From: Chloroflexota bacterium
GTDB taxonomy: Bacteria > Chloroflexota > Dehalococcoidia > UBA6926 > JACQUM01
DNA length: 7,316 nucleotides
Direction of reading: 5' to 3'
NCBI GenBank assembly: GCA_016210295.1
Contig: JACQUM010000063.1
Coordinates: 1-7,316, forward strand
Numbering within the stretch: position 1 is the stretch's first letter; the number at the start of each line of letters is the position of its first letter. Of this stretch, positions 1 to 7,316 are shown piece by piece. Both the position numbers and the translations under genes were made by a program. The notes below the pieces were generated by a model. The model had not been told where the DNA came from. It worked only from the letters and a program-made list of their open reading frames with translations, and ran no database searches.

Positions 1-1267
<1,267 letters not shown>

Positions 1268-1341
1268 GACGAGCCTAGTATGCCATCGGGGTGGTTGTGC
1301 GTGCCAGTGTGAGCCCGAACATGACAGCCTGTCGCAGGGCG

Positions 1342-4035
1342 TCAGGCTTCTATGCTGCCCGGCAGGGGTGCCTCCGAGGCCTTCTCCCAGAAGCGGGCCA
1401 TCTCCTCTCGCAGGGCGCGGTGCGGAGGTTGCTCCAAGAGTGGGTCGTCCTGGAACAGCCTCTTCGCCTCCTCGCGCACCGTCTCCAGGAGAGGGAGGTC
1501 GGAGAGGCGGGCCATCTTCAGCTCCAGGACGCCGCTCTGTCGCGTCCCGAAGAACTCGCCGGGGCCCCGCAAACGCAGGTCGGCCTCGGCGAGCTGGAAG
1601 CCGTCCTGGGTGGACTCCATGAGGGTCAGGCGCTCCTGGGCCTGCGGCGAGGCCGACTCGCTGAGGAGGATGCAGTAGCTGGGGTGCTGGCCCCGGCCGA
1701 CGCGCCCTCGGTACTGGTGGAGTTGGGACAGGCCGAATCGCTCGGCCCCTTCCACCAGCATGACCGTGGCATTGGGGACGTCGATCCCTACCTCGACCAC
1801 GGGCGTGGAGACAAGGACGTCCAGCTCTCCTCTGCGAAAGCGCTCCATGGTGTTTTCCTTCTCGCGGGCGGCCATGCGGCCGTGCAGGAGCCCCACTCGG
1901 AGGTCGGGGAAGACCTCGCGGGAGAGGCGCTCGTATTCGACGACGGCGGCCTTCGCCTCCAGGAGCTCCGACTCCTCGACAAGAGGGCAGATGACGAAGG
2001 CCTGCCGGCCCTCTTGGACCTGCTGGCGGATGAACCGGTAGGCGGAGTCTCTTCGGGCGGGGTCGAGGGCCCGGGTGCGAATGGTCTGCCGCCCGGGAGG
2101 CAGTTCGTCGATGATGGAGACGTCCAGGTCGCCGTAGAGGGTGAGGGCAAGGGTGCGGGGGATGGGGGTGGCGGTCATGACGAGCAGATGAGGAGCGTTG
2201 CCCTTCCGGCGGAGGGCGGCCCGCTGCTCCACGCCGAAGCGATGCTGCTCGTCCACGACGATGAGCCCTAAACGGGCGAACTCCACCTCTTGCTGGATGA
2301 CGGCGTGAGTGCCGATGACCATGTCCACCTGATCGCCCGCTACCAGCTTCCGCAGGTCCTCCTTGGTGCCCCGGGAGGAGCTGCCCACCAGGAGGGCCAC
2401 GCGCATGGGGCGGCCCGGCAGGAGGCCGGAGAAGCCCCGGTAAGGCCCGCCCTCATCCGACCGCGTTCCCTGACTGAAGAGAGAGGTGACGGTCTTGAAG
2501 TGCTGCTCGGCCAGAATCTCGGTGGGGGCCATGAGGGCACCCTGGTGGCCCTGGGCGATGGCCATGAGCAGGGCGGCGGCGGCCACCACCGTCTTGCCGC
2601 TCCCCACCTCTCCCTGAAGGAGGCGGCTCATGGGTTTAGCGGAGGCCATGTCCTCCAGGATCTCGTCCAAAGCGCGGTGCTGGGCGCCCGTAAGGGCGAA
2701 GGGGAGGCTGGCGAGGAGCCTGTGAAGGAGGGCGGTGTTGGTGGGGATGGGAGTGCCGTTCTGCTCCTCCTTCCACTCCCTGCGACGGGCAAGGACGCCT
2801 AGCTGGAGCAGGAAGAGCTCGTCGAAGGCCAGTCGGCGACGCGCGGCGTCCCGTGCCTCGGCGCTGGGCGGGAGGTGCATCTGCCGGACGGCCTGGACGA
2901 GAGGAACGAGGCCGGCGCGCCCGCGCACCTCTAGCGGGAGGGGATCCGACAGGAGGTGGACGGTGCGTTCCACAGCCTGCCGGGCGTACCGGCGCATGGT
3001 GCGCTGCGTGACGCCCTCGGTGAGGGGATAGATGGGGACCAGGCTGTGAAGGTGAGAATCGTCGTCTGCCTCCAGGGCCTCGTGGTCCTCCACGTTGAAC
3101 TGGTTGCGGCCACGGAAGAGGCTGGGCCGGCCCGTGAGGAGCAGGCGGGCTCCCGTCTTGAGGAGCTTGGCGACGTAGGGGCGTCTGAACCAAACGGCGT
3201 GGATGAACCCTGAGGGATCGCTCACCCAGGCCTCGGTCGCCTGGAGGCGCCCCTGGCGCCCAAAGCGGCTGCTCTTGGCCTCCTGTACGGTGACGACGAT
3301 AGCCTGCTCTTCGCCTTCCCGCAGCTCGGCGATGGGGACGATGGTCAGGTGGCGCCGAGGGAAGGCATAGAGGAGGTCGCGGTAGGTGCCGATTCCCATG
3401 CGGGCCAGCTTGGCCTTCAGGGCCGGTCCGACCGGGAGAGGCGACGCAAGGCCGACGGCGGCTGGGCTCTTTAGGGGAGAGGCCTTGGATGGTGCCTTGG
3501 CCTGGCGTGAGCCGTCTGATGACCGCACCTTCGCGGCTTTTTGAGCTTCTCCGACTGTCATTTTGTGGGCTACGGTCAGATGGACAATGAGAGCGTCGAG
3601 TAAGTTTGTTTTGTAGGGACAAAGAGGGCAATCGAACTGCTGGGCAGAGGCGGCTCCTTTCGCGTTTCGACGTAGCGAAGCCGCCCTGGCGCGGAGCACC
3701 GAGGCAGGCGAAGTCGCCGGTGGCGCCTCTTCCGAGAGCAGAGAAGATTTCGGAGTCGGAGTGGATGGGTTCCCGGAGAGGCGAGCGAGGGCATCCTGAA
3801 CCCAGTTACGACGGGACTCGGGAGACATGTCGCCATAGCGGGGAATATGGACCTGAGCGGCGGCCAGGGCCAGTCGCACCTGCGGGTCCTCCACCCACCT
3901 TTCCAGGAAAGCGTCCAGCCCGCCGATGACGACGGCATTGGTGTGGCCTCGGACCTGTTCGAGCTGGAGGACTTTCCGCACCGCCTCTAGCTTGCGCTCC
4001 AGCCGCTGCTCTGGCGAGACGTCGGGCTCGGTCAC
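1342..4035 (-). CDS. recG: ATP-dependent DNA helicase RecG with N-terminal zinc-finger extension
   Basis: Superfamily 2 helicase that remodels stalled replication forks and Holliday junctions. It is 897 aa, about 200 longer than E. coli or Bacillus RecG (about 690). Order: a helical N-terminal domain (about 8-86); a Ser/Pro/Ala/Lys-rich linker (about 87-200) holding a C2H2 zinc-finger pattern (C136, C139, H152, H157); the usual RecG start (VGPALKAKLARMGI, 202-215; FPRRH, 225-229); the OB-fold wedge (about 230-325); and the helicase domains. Motifs are Walker A GEVGSGKT (475-482), DEQH (595-598), TATPIPRT (621-628), STPVVEVGIDVP (743-754), QYRGRVGRG (774-782) and the C-terminal TRQSG (831-835). 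The start is GTG: an in-frame TAG lies five codons upstream, AGGGAG sits 8 bases before the GTG, and the next Met is residue 70. A helical N-terminal domain is known in other long RecG proteins (Thermotoga type); I do not know of a zinc finger there. Confidence 0.97.
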   Translation of the reverse strand: MTEPDVSPEQRLERKLEAVRKVLQLEQVRGHTNAVVIGGLDAFLERWVEDPQVRLALAAAQVHIPRYGDMSPESRRNWVQDALARLSGNPSTPTPKSSLLSEEAPPATSPASVLRARAASLRRNAKGAASAQQFDCPLCPYKTNLLDALIVHLTVAHKMTVGEAQKAAKVRSSDGSRQAKAPSKASPLKSPAAVGLASPLPVGPALKAKLARMGIGTYRDLLYAFPRRHLTIVPIAELREGEEQAIVVTVQEAKSSRFGRQGRLQATEAWVSDPSGFIHAVWFRRPYVAKLLKTGARLLLTGRPSLFRGRNQFNVEDHEALEADDDSHLHSLVPIYPLTEGVTQRTMRRYARQAVERTVHLLSDPLPLEVRGRAGLVPLVQAVRQMHLPPSAEARDAARRRLAFDELFLLQLGVLARRREWKEEQNGTPIPTNTALLHRLLASLPFALTGAQHRALDEILEDMASAKPMSRLLQGEVGSGKTVVAAAALLMAIAQGHQGALMAPTEILAEQHFKTVTSLFSQGTRSDEGGPYRGFSGLLPGRPMRVALLVGSSSRGTKEDLRKLVAGDQVDMVIGTHAVIQQEVEFARLGLIVVDEQHRFGVEQRAALRRKGNAPHLLVMTATPIPRTLALTLYGDLDVSIIDELPPGRQTIRTRALDPARRDSAYRFIRQQVQEGRQAFVICPLVEESELLEAKAAVVEYERLSREVFPDLRVGLLHGRMAAREKENTMERFRRGELDVLVSTPVVEVGIDVPNATVMLVEGAERFGLSQLHQYRGRVGRGQHPSYCILLSESASPQAQERLTLMESTQDGFQLAEADLRLRGPGEFFGTRQSGVLELKMARLSDLPLLETVREEAKRLFQDDPLLEQPPHRALREEMARFWEKASEAPLPGSIEA
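3565..3630 (-). other. C2H2 zinc-finger pattern within the RecG N-terminal extension
   Basis: Codons 136-157 of recG encode C-X2-C-X12-H-X4-H, the spacing of a classical C2H2 finger. A hydrophobic Leu/Ile core lies between the second Cys and first His, and a Phe sits two residues before the first Cys. The flanks are basic and low in complexity (Arg/Lys/Ala before it, Lys/Ser/Pro/Ala after it), as in a tethered nucleic-acid-binding module. The pattern is seen directly; zinc binding and DNA or protein contact are inference. Confidence 0.7.
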
Positions 4036-4043
4036 GTTGCCTG

Positions 4044-4049
4044 CTCCCT
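4044..4049 (-). promoter_or_regulatory. Shine-Dalgarno site of recG (fixes a GTG start)
   Basis: AGGGAG on the minus strand, 8 bases before the GTG at 4033-4035. It overlaps the in-frame TAG at 4048-4050, so no longer N-terminus is possible. Confidence 0.75.
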
Positions 4050-4057
4050 ATCTCATA

Positions 4058-4071
4058 GAGGCAGCTGCCTC
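4058..4071. repeat. 14-base perfect palindrome between fakB and recG
   Basis: GAGGCAGCTGCCTC reads the same on both strands. It spans the last bases of the fakB stop codon (TGA at 4070-4072) and most of the short gap before the recG Shine-Dalgarno. As RNA it could fold into a 5-bp GC-rich stem with an AGCT loop. No T-run follows on the minus strand, so it is not a standard terminator. It could be an mRNA processing or stability hairpin, a protein-binding site, or chance. Confidence 0.45.
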
Positions 4072-4942
4072 ACCTGGCACCCTCCTTGCGGAGCACGGCC
4101 GCCCCAAGAAGCCCTGGTCCGGCGTAGGTTCCGATGACCGGCCCCACCTGGACGATGGAGACGGAGGGCAGGTTCAGGCCTTCCTGGAGCCGTCGCGCCA
4201 TGGTCGAGGCGGGGTCCGGCTCCGTGGTGTAGGCGACGACAGCCTCCTCGGCAGGAGCTTGCTCCAAGGAGAGCTCCGCGAGTCTCTCGAAGGCCTTGGT
4301 GGAGGTCCGAACACGCGCCAAGGGCTCCACGACGCCGTCGCGGATTTCCAGGATGGGTTTCAAGTTCAGCAGGCCGCCGAGGAAGGCCTGGGCACGGCCG
4401 ATGCGCCCCCCTCGGGCGAGGTACTCCAGGGTCTGGACGACGAAGAAGGTCCGCATGCGAGGAAGTGCTCCTTGAAGCCAGGCGACGAGGTCCGTGAGGC
4501 TCGTCCCCGCCCGGGCCATGCGCGCCGCCCGGAGGATGAGGAGACCGAGAGCCATGGAGACCTGGCCCGTGTCCACCACTTCGATAGTGGGACTCTTCCT
4601 CTTGGCTCCGACGGCCTCGTCCAGAAGCTGCTGGCGGCCCAAGAGGGCGGAGTTGTGGGTGCCGCTCAGCTTGGAGGAGAGGTGGATGGAGAGGACCTCC
4701 GCCCCGTTGGTGACCAGGGGACGGTAGGCTTCGGCGAAGTCTCCCGCCGAAGGTTGGGATGTGCGCGGGAGGACTGCTCCTGTGGTGAGGCGTAGGTAGA
4801 ACTCCTCGGCGGAGATCTCCAGCCCCTCTTTGTAGGCCTGCTGGCCGAAGTGAACGGTGAGGGGCACGACGGTGACGCCAAACTCGGCCGCGGTCCGAGG
4901 GGGGATGTCCGCGGTGCTGTCGGTGACGATGTGGACGGCCAA
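4070..4942 (-). CDS. DegV family fatty-acid-binding protein (FakB-like)
   Basis: Binds a free fatty acid and presents its carboxylate to FakA for phosphorylation. The resulting acyl-phosphate feeds phospholipid synthesis. It is 290 aa from a TTG start, the normal DegV length. Motifs in order: DSTADIP (8-14); TSQPSAGDF (61-69); SIHLSSKLSGTHNSA (85-99), whose Ser93 matches the Ser that contacts the fatty acid carboxyl in staphylococcal FakB; DTGQVSMALG (124-133); LEYLARGGRIG (172-182); KPIL (195-198); and IGTYAGPG (270-277). The last motif more often has His where Tyr273 stands here. The TTG is chosen because the DegV fold begins at once (VHIVTDSTAD) and GGAG lies 7 bases upstream. A longer ATG form would run back into fakA and adds Trp/Arg-rich sequence that does not look like DegV. 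It starts 4 bases after the fakA stop, so translation is probably coupled. The lipid bound cannot be read from the sequence. Confidence 0.93.
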   Translation of the reverse strand: MAVHIVTDSTADIPPRTAAEFGVTVVPLTVHFGQQAYKEGLEISAEEFYLRLTTGAVLPRTSQPSAGDFAEAYRPLVTNGAEVLSIHLSSKLSGTHNSALLGRQQLLDEAVGAKRKSPTIEVVDTGQVSMALGLLILRAARMARAGTSLTDLVAWLQGALPRMRTFFVVQTLEYLARGGRIGRAQAFLGGLLNLKPILEIRDGVVEPLARVRTSTKAFERLAELSLEQAPAEEAVVAYTTEPDPASTMARRLQEGLNLPSVSIVQVGPVIGTYAGPGLLGAAVLRKEGAR

Positions 4943-4946
4943 GTGA

Positions 4947-6575
4947 TTACTCCAGGGAGAGAATGTAGGGATAATGGGGCTGGCCCCCGGCCGCCACCTC
5001 CACCTCCAGGCCTGCGTGGGCGGCACGCAAGGCTTGCGCCGTCTCCTCTGCCTGCTCGGGCGAGACTCCCTCTCCGAAGTAGAGGGTGAGAAGGGAGCCG
5101 TTGTCGACTCCCAAAAGGTCAGGCAGCTCCGCCATGACCTCCTCTAATCGTTTGCGCGCCAGGACGAGCTTCCCGTCCACCAGGGCGATGACATCTCCCG
5201 CCTCGACTTCAACTCCGCCCAGACGGGTGCTGCGCACCGCGTAGGTCACCTCCGCCGTGCGGACGCCCGCGATCGCTTCCTCCATCGCCTTCAGGTTGTC
5301 CGGGGCCCCGCGCTCCGCGTTGAAAGCGACGAGGGCGGCGATGCCCTGGGGGAGGGAGACGGTCGAGAGGACATGGATGGCTTTGCCGGTCACGGACTGG
5401 GCCTGGCGTGCGGTGGGGACGATGTTCTTGTTGTTGGGGAGGACGATGACCTCTGGCGCCGGGATGGCCTCCACGGCGTTCAGGATGTCCTCGGTGCTGG
5501 GGTTCATGGTCTGGCCGCCCCAGACGACGGCGCTTGCTCCCAGGCTGCGCATGAGCTTGGCGAACCCGCTCCCGGGCGCGACGGCGACGGCGCCGCAGCG
5601 GAGGGTCGCCCCCCGTCCCGTATGGGTGGCCAGGAACTGCTGGTGCTGGAGGTTCATGTCGCGGACGGAGACCTGCTCCACCTCCCCGACGCTCCGGGCG
5701 TAAGCCAGCACGGCCTCGGGTTCCTGGGCATGCAGGTGAACACGGACGAGCTTGTCATCGCCGACGATGGACTCGGACTCGCCGAAGCGGGCCATCTCCT
5801 GTCGGAGACGGTCGGCGGAGAGGGCTGGACCTGTCAGGACGAACTCGGTGCAGAAACCGAGAGCCGTTTCTCTCTGAGACGTGAACCAGGAGGCGGCGAT
5901 GCGCGGCTTTTCAGCGGTAGGCGGCGGGGCCTCCAGCTCCTCGCCCCGGAGAAAGGCCAGGGCCCCCTGGAGGAGTAGGTAGAGCCCCTCTCCTCCGGCA
6001 TCCACCACGCCAGCCTCCTTCAAGACGGGGAGGAGATCCGGCGTCTTCTGAACGGCGGTCTTTGCCTCCAGGACGGCCTCTGCCAGGATAGCGACAAGGT
6101 CGGCGTCGGGGTGTTCGGCGCGGGCTACGGCTCCCTGGGCCGCGGCCCGGCCCACCGTAAGGATGGTCCCCTCGACGGGGTTGCTCATAGCCTTGTAGGA
6201 GGCCTCGGAGGCCGCCTGGAGGGCCTGGGCGAGGTCCGGGGCGGTGACACGCTGCTTGCCCTTGAGGCCAGTCGCCAGCCCGCCGATGTACTGGGAGAGA
6301 ATCACGCCGCTGTTGCCGCGGGCGCCCATCAAGGCGCCGTGGGCCATGCTCCGCGCGACGGCGTCGGCGTCAGCCTCGGCGAAGGCGGACGTCTCCCGGA
6401 GGGCAGCGTGGAGGGTGAGGACCATGTTGGTCCCGGTATCGCCGTCCGGGACGGGATAGACGTTGAGAGCGTTGACACTCTCCGCGTTGGCCTCCAGCCA
6501 GCGGGTGGCGACGGAAAACATTCGCAGCCAGTCTTGCCCGGTGCAGGAGGAGGTGGGGCCGCGGCGCTCTCTCAT
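4947..6575 (-). CDS. fakA: Fatty acid kinase catalytic subunit FakA/YloV (DhaL domain)
   Basis: Phosphorylates FakB-bound fatty acids with ATP to acyl-phosphate, in the cytoplasm. It is 542 aa from the ATG at 6573-6575; the family is about 550. Domains: N-terminal DhaL/DAK2 (about 14-210) with NVYPVPDGDTGTNM (38-51), whose D44 and D46 bind ATP-Mg, plus GARGNSGVILSQ (84-95) and DAGGEGLYLLLQG (192-204); a middle domain with FCTEFVLTG (241-249) and VRVHLHAQ (277-284); and a C-terminal domain with NNKN (381-384) of the kind that meets FakB. C242, H280 and H282 match the Cys/His/His zinc site described in staphylococcal FakA. The reading frame stays open upstream to an ATG near 6761, but that would run through rpmB. 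The chosen ATG has AAGGA two bases upstream, rather close, so a slightly different start remains possible. It is first gene of the minus-strand operon. Bacillus has yloU beside it; none is seen here. Confidence 0.93.
   Translation of the reverse strand: MRERRGPTSSCTGQDWLRMFSVATRWLEANAESVNALNVYPVPDGDTGTNMVLTLHAALRETSAFAEADADAVARSMAHGALMGARGNSGVILSQYIGGLATGLKGKQRVTAPDLAQALQAASEASYKAMSNPVEGTILTVGRAAAQGAVARAEHPDADLVAILAEAVLEAKTAVQKTPDLLPVLKEAGVVDAGGEGLYLLLQGALAFLRGEELEAPPPTAEKPRIAASWFTSQRETALGFCTEFVLTGPALSADRLRQEMARFGESESIVGDDKLVRVHLHAQEPEAVLAYARSVGEVEQVSVRDMNLQHQQFLATHTGRGATLRCGAVAVAPGSGFAKLMRSLGASAVVWGGQTMNPSTEDILNAVEAIPAPEVIVLPNNKNIVPTARQAQSVTGKAIHVLSTVSLPQGIAALVAFNAERGAPDNLKAMEEAIAGVRTAEVTYAVRSTRLGGVEVEAGDVIALVDGKLVLARKRLEEVMAELPDLLGVDNGSLLTLYFGEGVSPEQAEETAQALRAAHAGLEVEVAAGGQPHYPYILSLE
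4950..4953 (-). promoter_or_regulatory. Shine-Dalgarno site that fixes the TTG start of the fakB-like gene
   Basis: GGAG on the minus strand, 7 bases before the TTG at 4940-4942. It lies inside the last codons of fakA and touches its TAA stop, which suggests translational coupling. Confidence 0.7.
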
Positions 6576-6589
6576 TTTCCTTGGCTTCT

Positions 6590-6618
6590 TTGCCAGGCCA
6601 GCCCTTTTCCCATATACT
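6590..6618 (+). promoter_or_regulatory. Sigma70-type promoter for rpmB
   Basis: TTGCCA (6590-6595, 5 of 6 to consensus), a 17-base spacer, and TATACT (6613-6618, 5 of 6). The expected transcription start is near 6625, giving a leader of about 45 bases before the rpmB ATG. Read from sequence, not tested. Confidence 0.7.
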
Positions 6619-6628
6619 GAGTGTCTGT

Positions 6629-6658
6629 ATTCTACCGAGAGCATAACGTCCCTGTAAA
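6629..6658 (-). promoter_or_regulatory. Sigma70-type promoter for fakA-fakB-recG(-argS)
   Basis: On the minus strand: TTTACA (6653-6658, 5 of 6), an 18-base spacer, and TAGAAT (6629-6634, 5 of 6). The expected start is near 6622, about 47 bases before the fakA ATG. Its core elements lie inside the rpmB leader, and the rpmB promoter lies inside the fakA leader. Confidence 0.65.
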
Positions 6659-6669
6659 GGCGGTGGGCG

Positions 6670-6855
6670 ATGGCGATGTGCGAGGTGTGTGGCAAGACCA
6701 AGCAATGGGGCCACAACGTGAGCCACTCCAACCGGAAGACACCACGAACGTGGAAGCCCAACGTTCACAAGGTCTCCGTCTACGAGAACGGCCGGAGGCG
6801 GCGGGTCGTCATGTGCACCCGCTGTTTGCGTACCAAGGCCAAGGCGACCGCGTAG
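6670..6855 (+). CDS. rpmB: 50S ribosomal protein L28 (zinc-binding form)
   Basis: Structural protein of the large ribosomal subunit. It is 61 aa, a usual bacterial L28 length. Visible family signatures are CEVCGKTKQWGHNVSHS (4-20), the TWKPNVHKV core (27-35) and a C-terminal CTRCLRT (49-55). Both Cys pairs, C4/C7 and C49/C52, are intact, so this is the zinc-binding (C+) type. Start at the ATG at 6670, with AAAGG 9 bases upstream (6656-6660) and GGTGG closer. A second ATG two codons on (6676) would also give a normal protein. It is the only plus-strand gene, divergent from fakA and convergent with rpe, and has its own promoter. Confidence 0.96.
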   Translation: MAMCEVCGKTKQWGHNVSHSNRKTPRTWKPNVHKVSVYENGRRRRVVMCTRCLRTKAKATA

Positions 6856-6871
6856 CTGCTTCTGCTTCGGT

Positions 6872-7316
6872 CTAGCGCTCCAGCGCTATCACGCTCTCCC
6901 TGATCCTCTTCATCCGCTCCGCTACGCTCTCCTTTCGCCCGTAGACGGCGGAGCCCGCCACCAGGACGCGGGCCCCCGCTCGTACCGCCGCCGCCGCCGT
7001 CTGCTCGCTGATGCCTCCGTCCACTTCCAGCTCCGTCGCAAGGCCCCTCTCGTCCAGAAGAGACCGGAGCCTGGCGATCTTGGGCTCCATGCTGGCGATG
7101 TATTTCTGGCCGCCGAAGCCCGGGTTCACCGTCATCACCAGGGCCAGGTCCAGGTCGGCCAGGACAGGCTCCAGCAGCGCCACGGGCGAGCCCGGGTTCA
7201 GGGCGGCGCCTGCCCGAACACCTCGCTCCTTGATGGCGGAGAGAGTCCGGTGGAGGTGGGTGCAGGCCTCGACATGGACCGTGATAATGTCGGCCCCGGC
7301 GGCGGCGAACTCCTCC
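6872..7316 (-). CDS. rpe: Ribulose-phosphate 3-epimerase, 5' end cut off by window
   Basis: Interconverts D-ribulose 5-phosphate and D-xylulose 5-phosphate in the pentose phosphate and Calvin pathways; a TIM-barrel metalloenzyme. The last 147 residues are visible, open to the window edge; the family is about 220, so some 75 N-terminal residues lie outside. Motifs in fragment numbering: TVHVEA (12-17), AALNPGSP (37-44), VMTVNPGFGGQ (60-70), which is the phosphate-loop hallmark, EVDGGI (97-102) with metal/catalytic Asp99, and VAGSAVYG (119-126). The other metal ligands are expected in the missing part. An apparent start at 7183 (GTG, VALLEP) is an internal Val, since the homologous sequence continues upstream. 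It is convergent with rpmB, with 16 bases between the stop codons. Confidence 0.95.
   Translation of the reverse strand, partial: EEFAAAGADIITVHVEACTHLHRTLSAIKERGVRAGAALNPGSPVALLEPVLADLDLALVMTVNPGFGGQKYIASMEPKIARLRSLLDERGLATELEVDGGISEQTAAAAVRAGARVLVAGSAVYGRKESVAERMKRIRESVIALER
6873..6888. repeat. Inverted repeat at the rpmB/rpe convergent junction
   Basis: TAGCGCT-CC-AGCGCTA is a perfect 7-base inverted repeat with a 2-base centre (in RNA, a 6-bp stem with a 4-base loop). It starts 17 bases after the rpmB stop and overlaps the rpe stop codon (6872-6874). It could act as a 3'-end hairpin for both transcripts, but neither strand has a T-run after it. It is therefore not a canonical intrinsic terminator. 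Confidence 0.4.

Noticed and set aside
1277..1307. Possible separate promoter for argS (CATACT at 1277-1282, minus strand)
   Set aside because: The -10 matches only 4 of 6. The best -35-like hexamer (CTGGCA, 4 of 6) is 19 bases away, and the implied start would almost coincide with the argS ATG. Too weak to call.
1323..1333. Short palindrome GACAG-C-CTGTC between recG and argS
   Set aside because: Five-base arms with a one-base centre cannot make a stable RNA hairpin, no T-run follows, and it matches no operator I know. Chance is likely.
1291..2271. Long plus-strand open frame of 326 codons opposite recG
   Set aside because: It lies wholly antisense to the conserved helicase domains of recG. 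Long antisense frames are expected at this GC content, and its translation shows no recognisable motif.
3926..4795. Plus-strand open frame of 289 codons across the recG/fakB junction
   Set aside because: Antisense to two conserved genes, with no recognisable domain and no convincing ribosome-binding site.
6576..6761. N-terminal extension of FakA to an upstream ATG (604 aa form)
   Set aside because: It would overlap most of rpmB on the other strand and include the promoter region. The extra residues look unlike FakA, and normal family length is reached from the ATG at 6575.

Overview
This is a high-GC bacterial chromosomal window (roughly 63-65 % by eye) that is almost fully coding. It holds six protein genes, five on the minus strand and one on the plus strand. 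Bacterial signatures are ribosomal protein L28, the FakA/FakB fatty acid kinase pair, RecG and Shine-Dalgarno-type starts. The N-terminally extended RecG and the fakA-fakB-recG neighbourhood fit best, from memory, with Chloroflexota (Dehalococcoidia-like). That placement is inference and not proven by the sequence. I see no mobile element, CRISPR array, tRNA or rRNA, and no gene-free stretch longer than about 100 bases.

Layout from left to right: (1) argS, arginyl-tRNA synthetase, minus strand, with its 3' end cut off by the window edge. (2) recG, minus strand, 897 aa, with a long N-terminal extension that contains a C2H2 zinc-finger pattern. (3) A DegV/FakB fatty-acid-binding protein, minus strand, TTG start. 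(4) A FakA/YloV-type DhaL-domain kinase, minus strand. (5) A 94-base divergent spacer with two well-matched, interlocked sigma70-like promoters, one for each direction. (6) rpmB (L28), plus strand. (7) rpe, ribulose-phosphate 3-epimerase, minus strand, convergent with rpmB and with its 5' end cut off by the window edge.

fakA-fakB-recG-argS read in one direction with gaps of about 4, 34 and 74 bases, so a single transcript from the divergent spacer is likely. FakA and FakB act together: FakB holds a free fatty acid and FakA phosphorylates it with ATP to acyl-phosphate for phospholipid synthesis. RecG (stalled-fork and recombination helicase), ArgRS and L28 are housekeeping genes. The Bacillus relatives of this cluster place rpmB, yloU, yloV and recG near each other. 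Here yloU is absent and rpmB points away.

The observation most worth following is the C-X2-C-X12-H-X4-H zinc-finger pattern in an AT-richer, linker-like part of the RecG extension. Next is the face-to-face promoter arrangement, which should make transcription of rpmB and of the fakA operon mutually exclusive at any instant.
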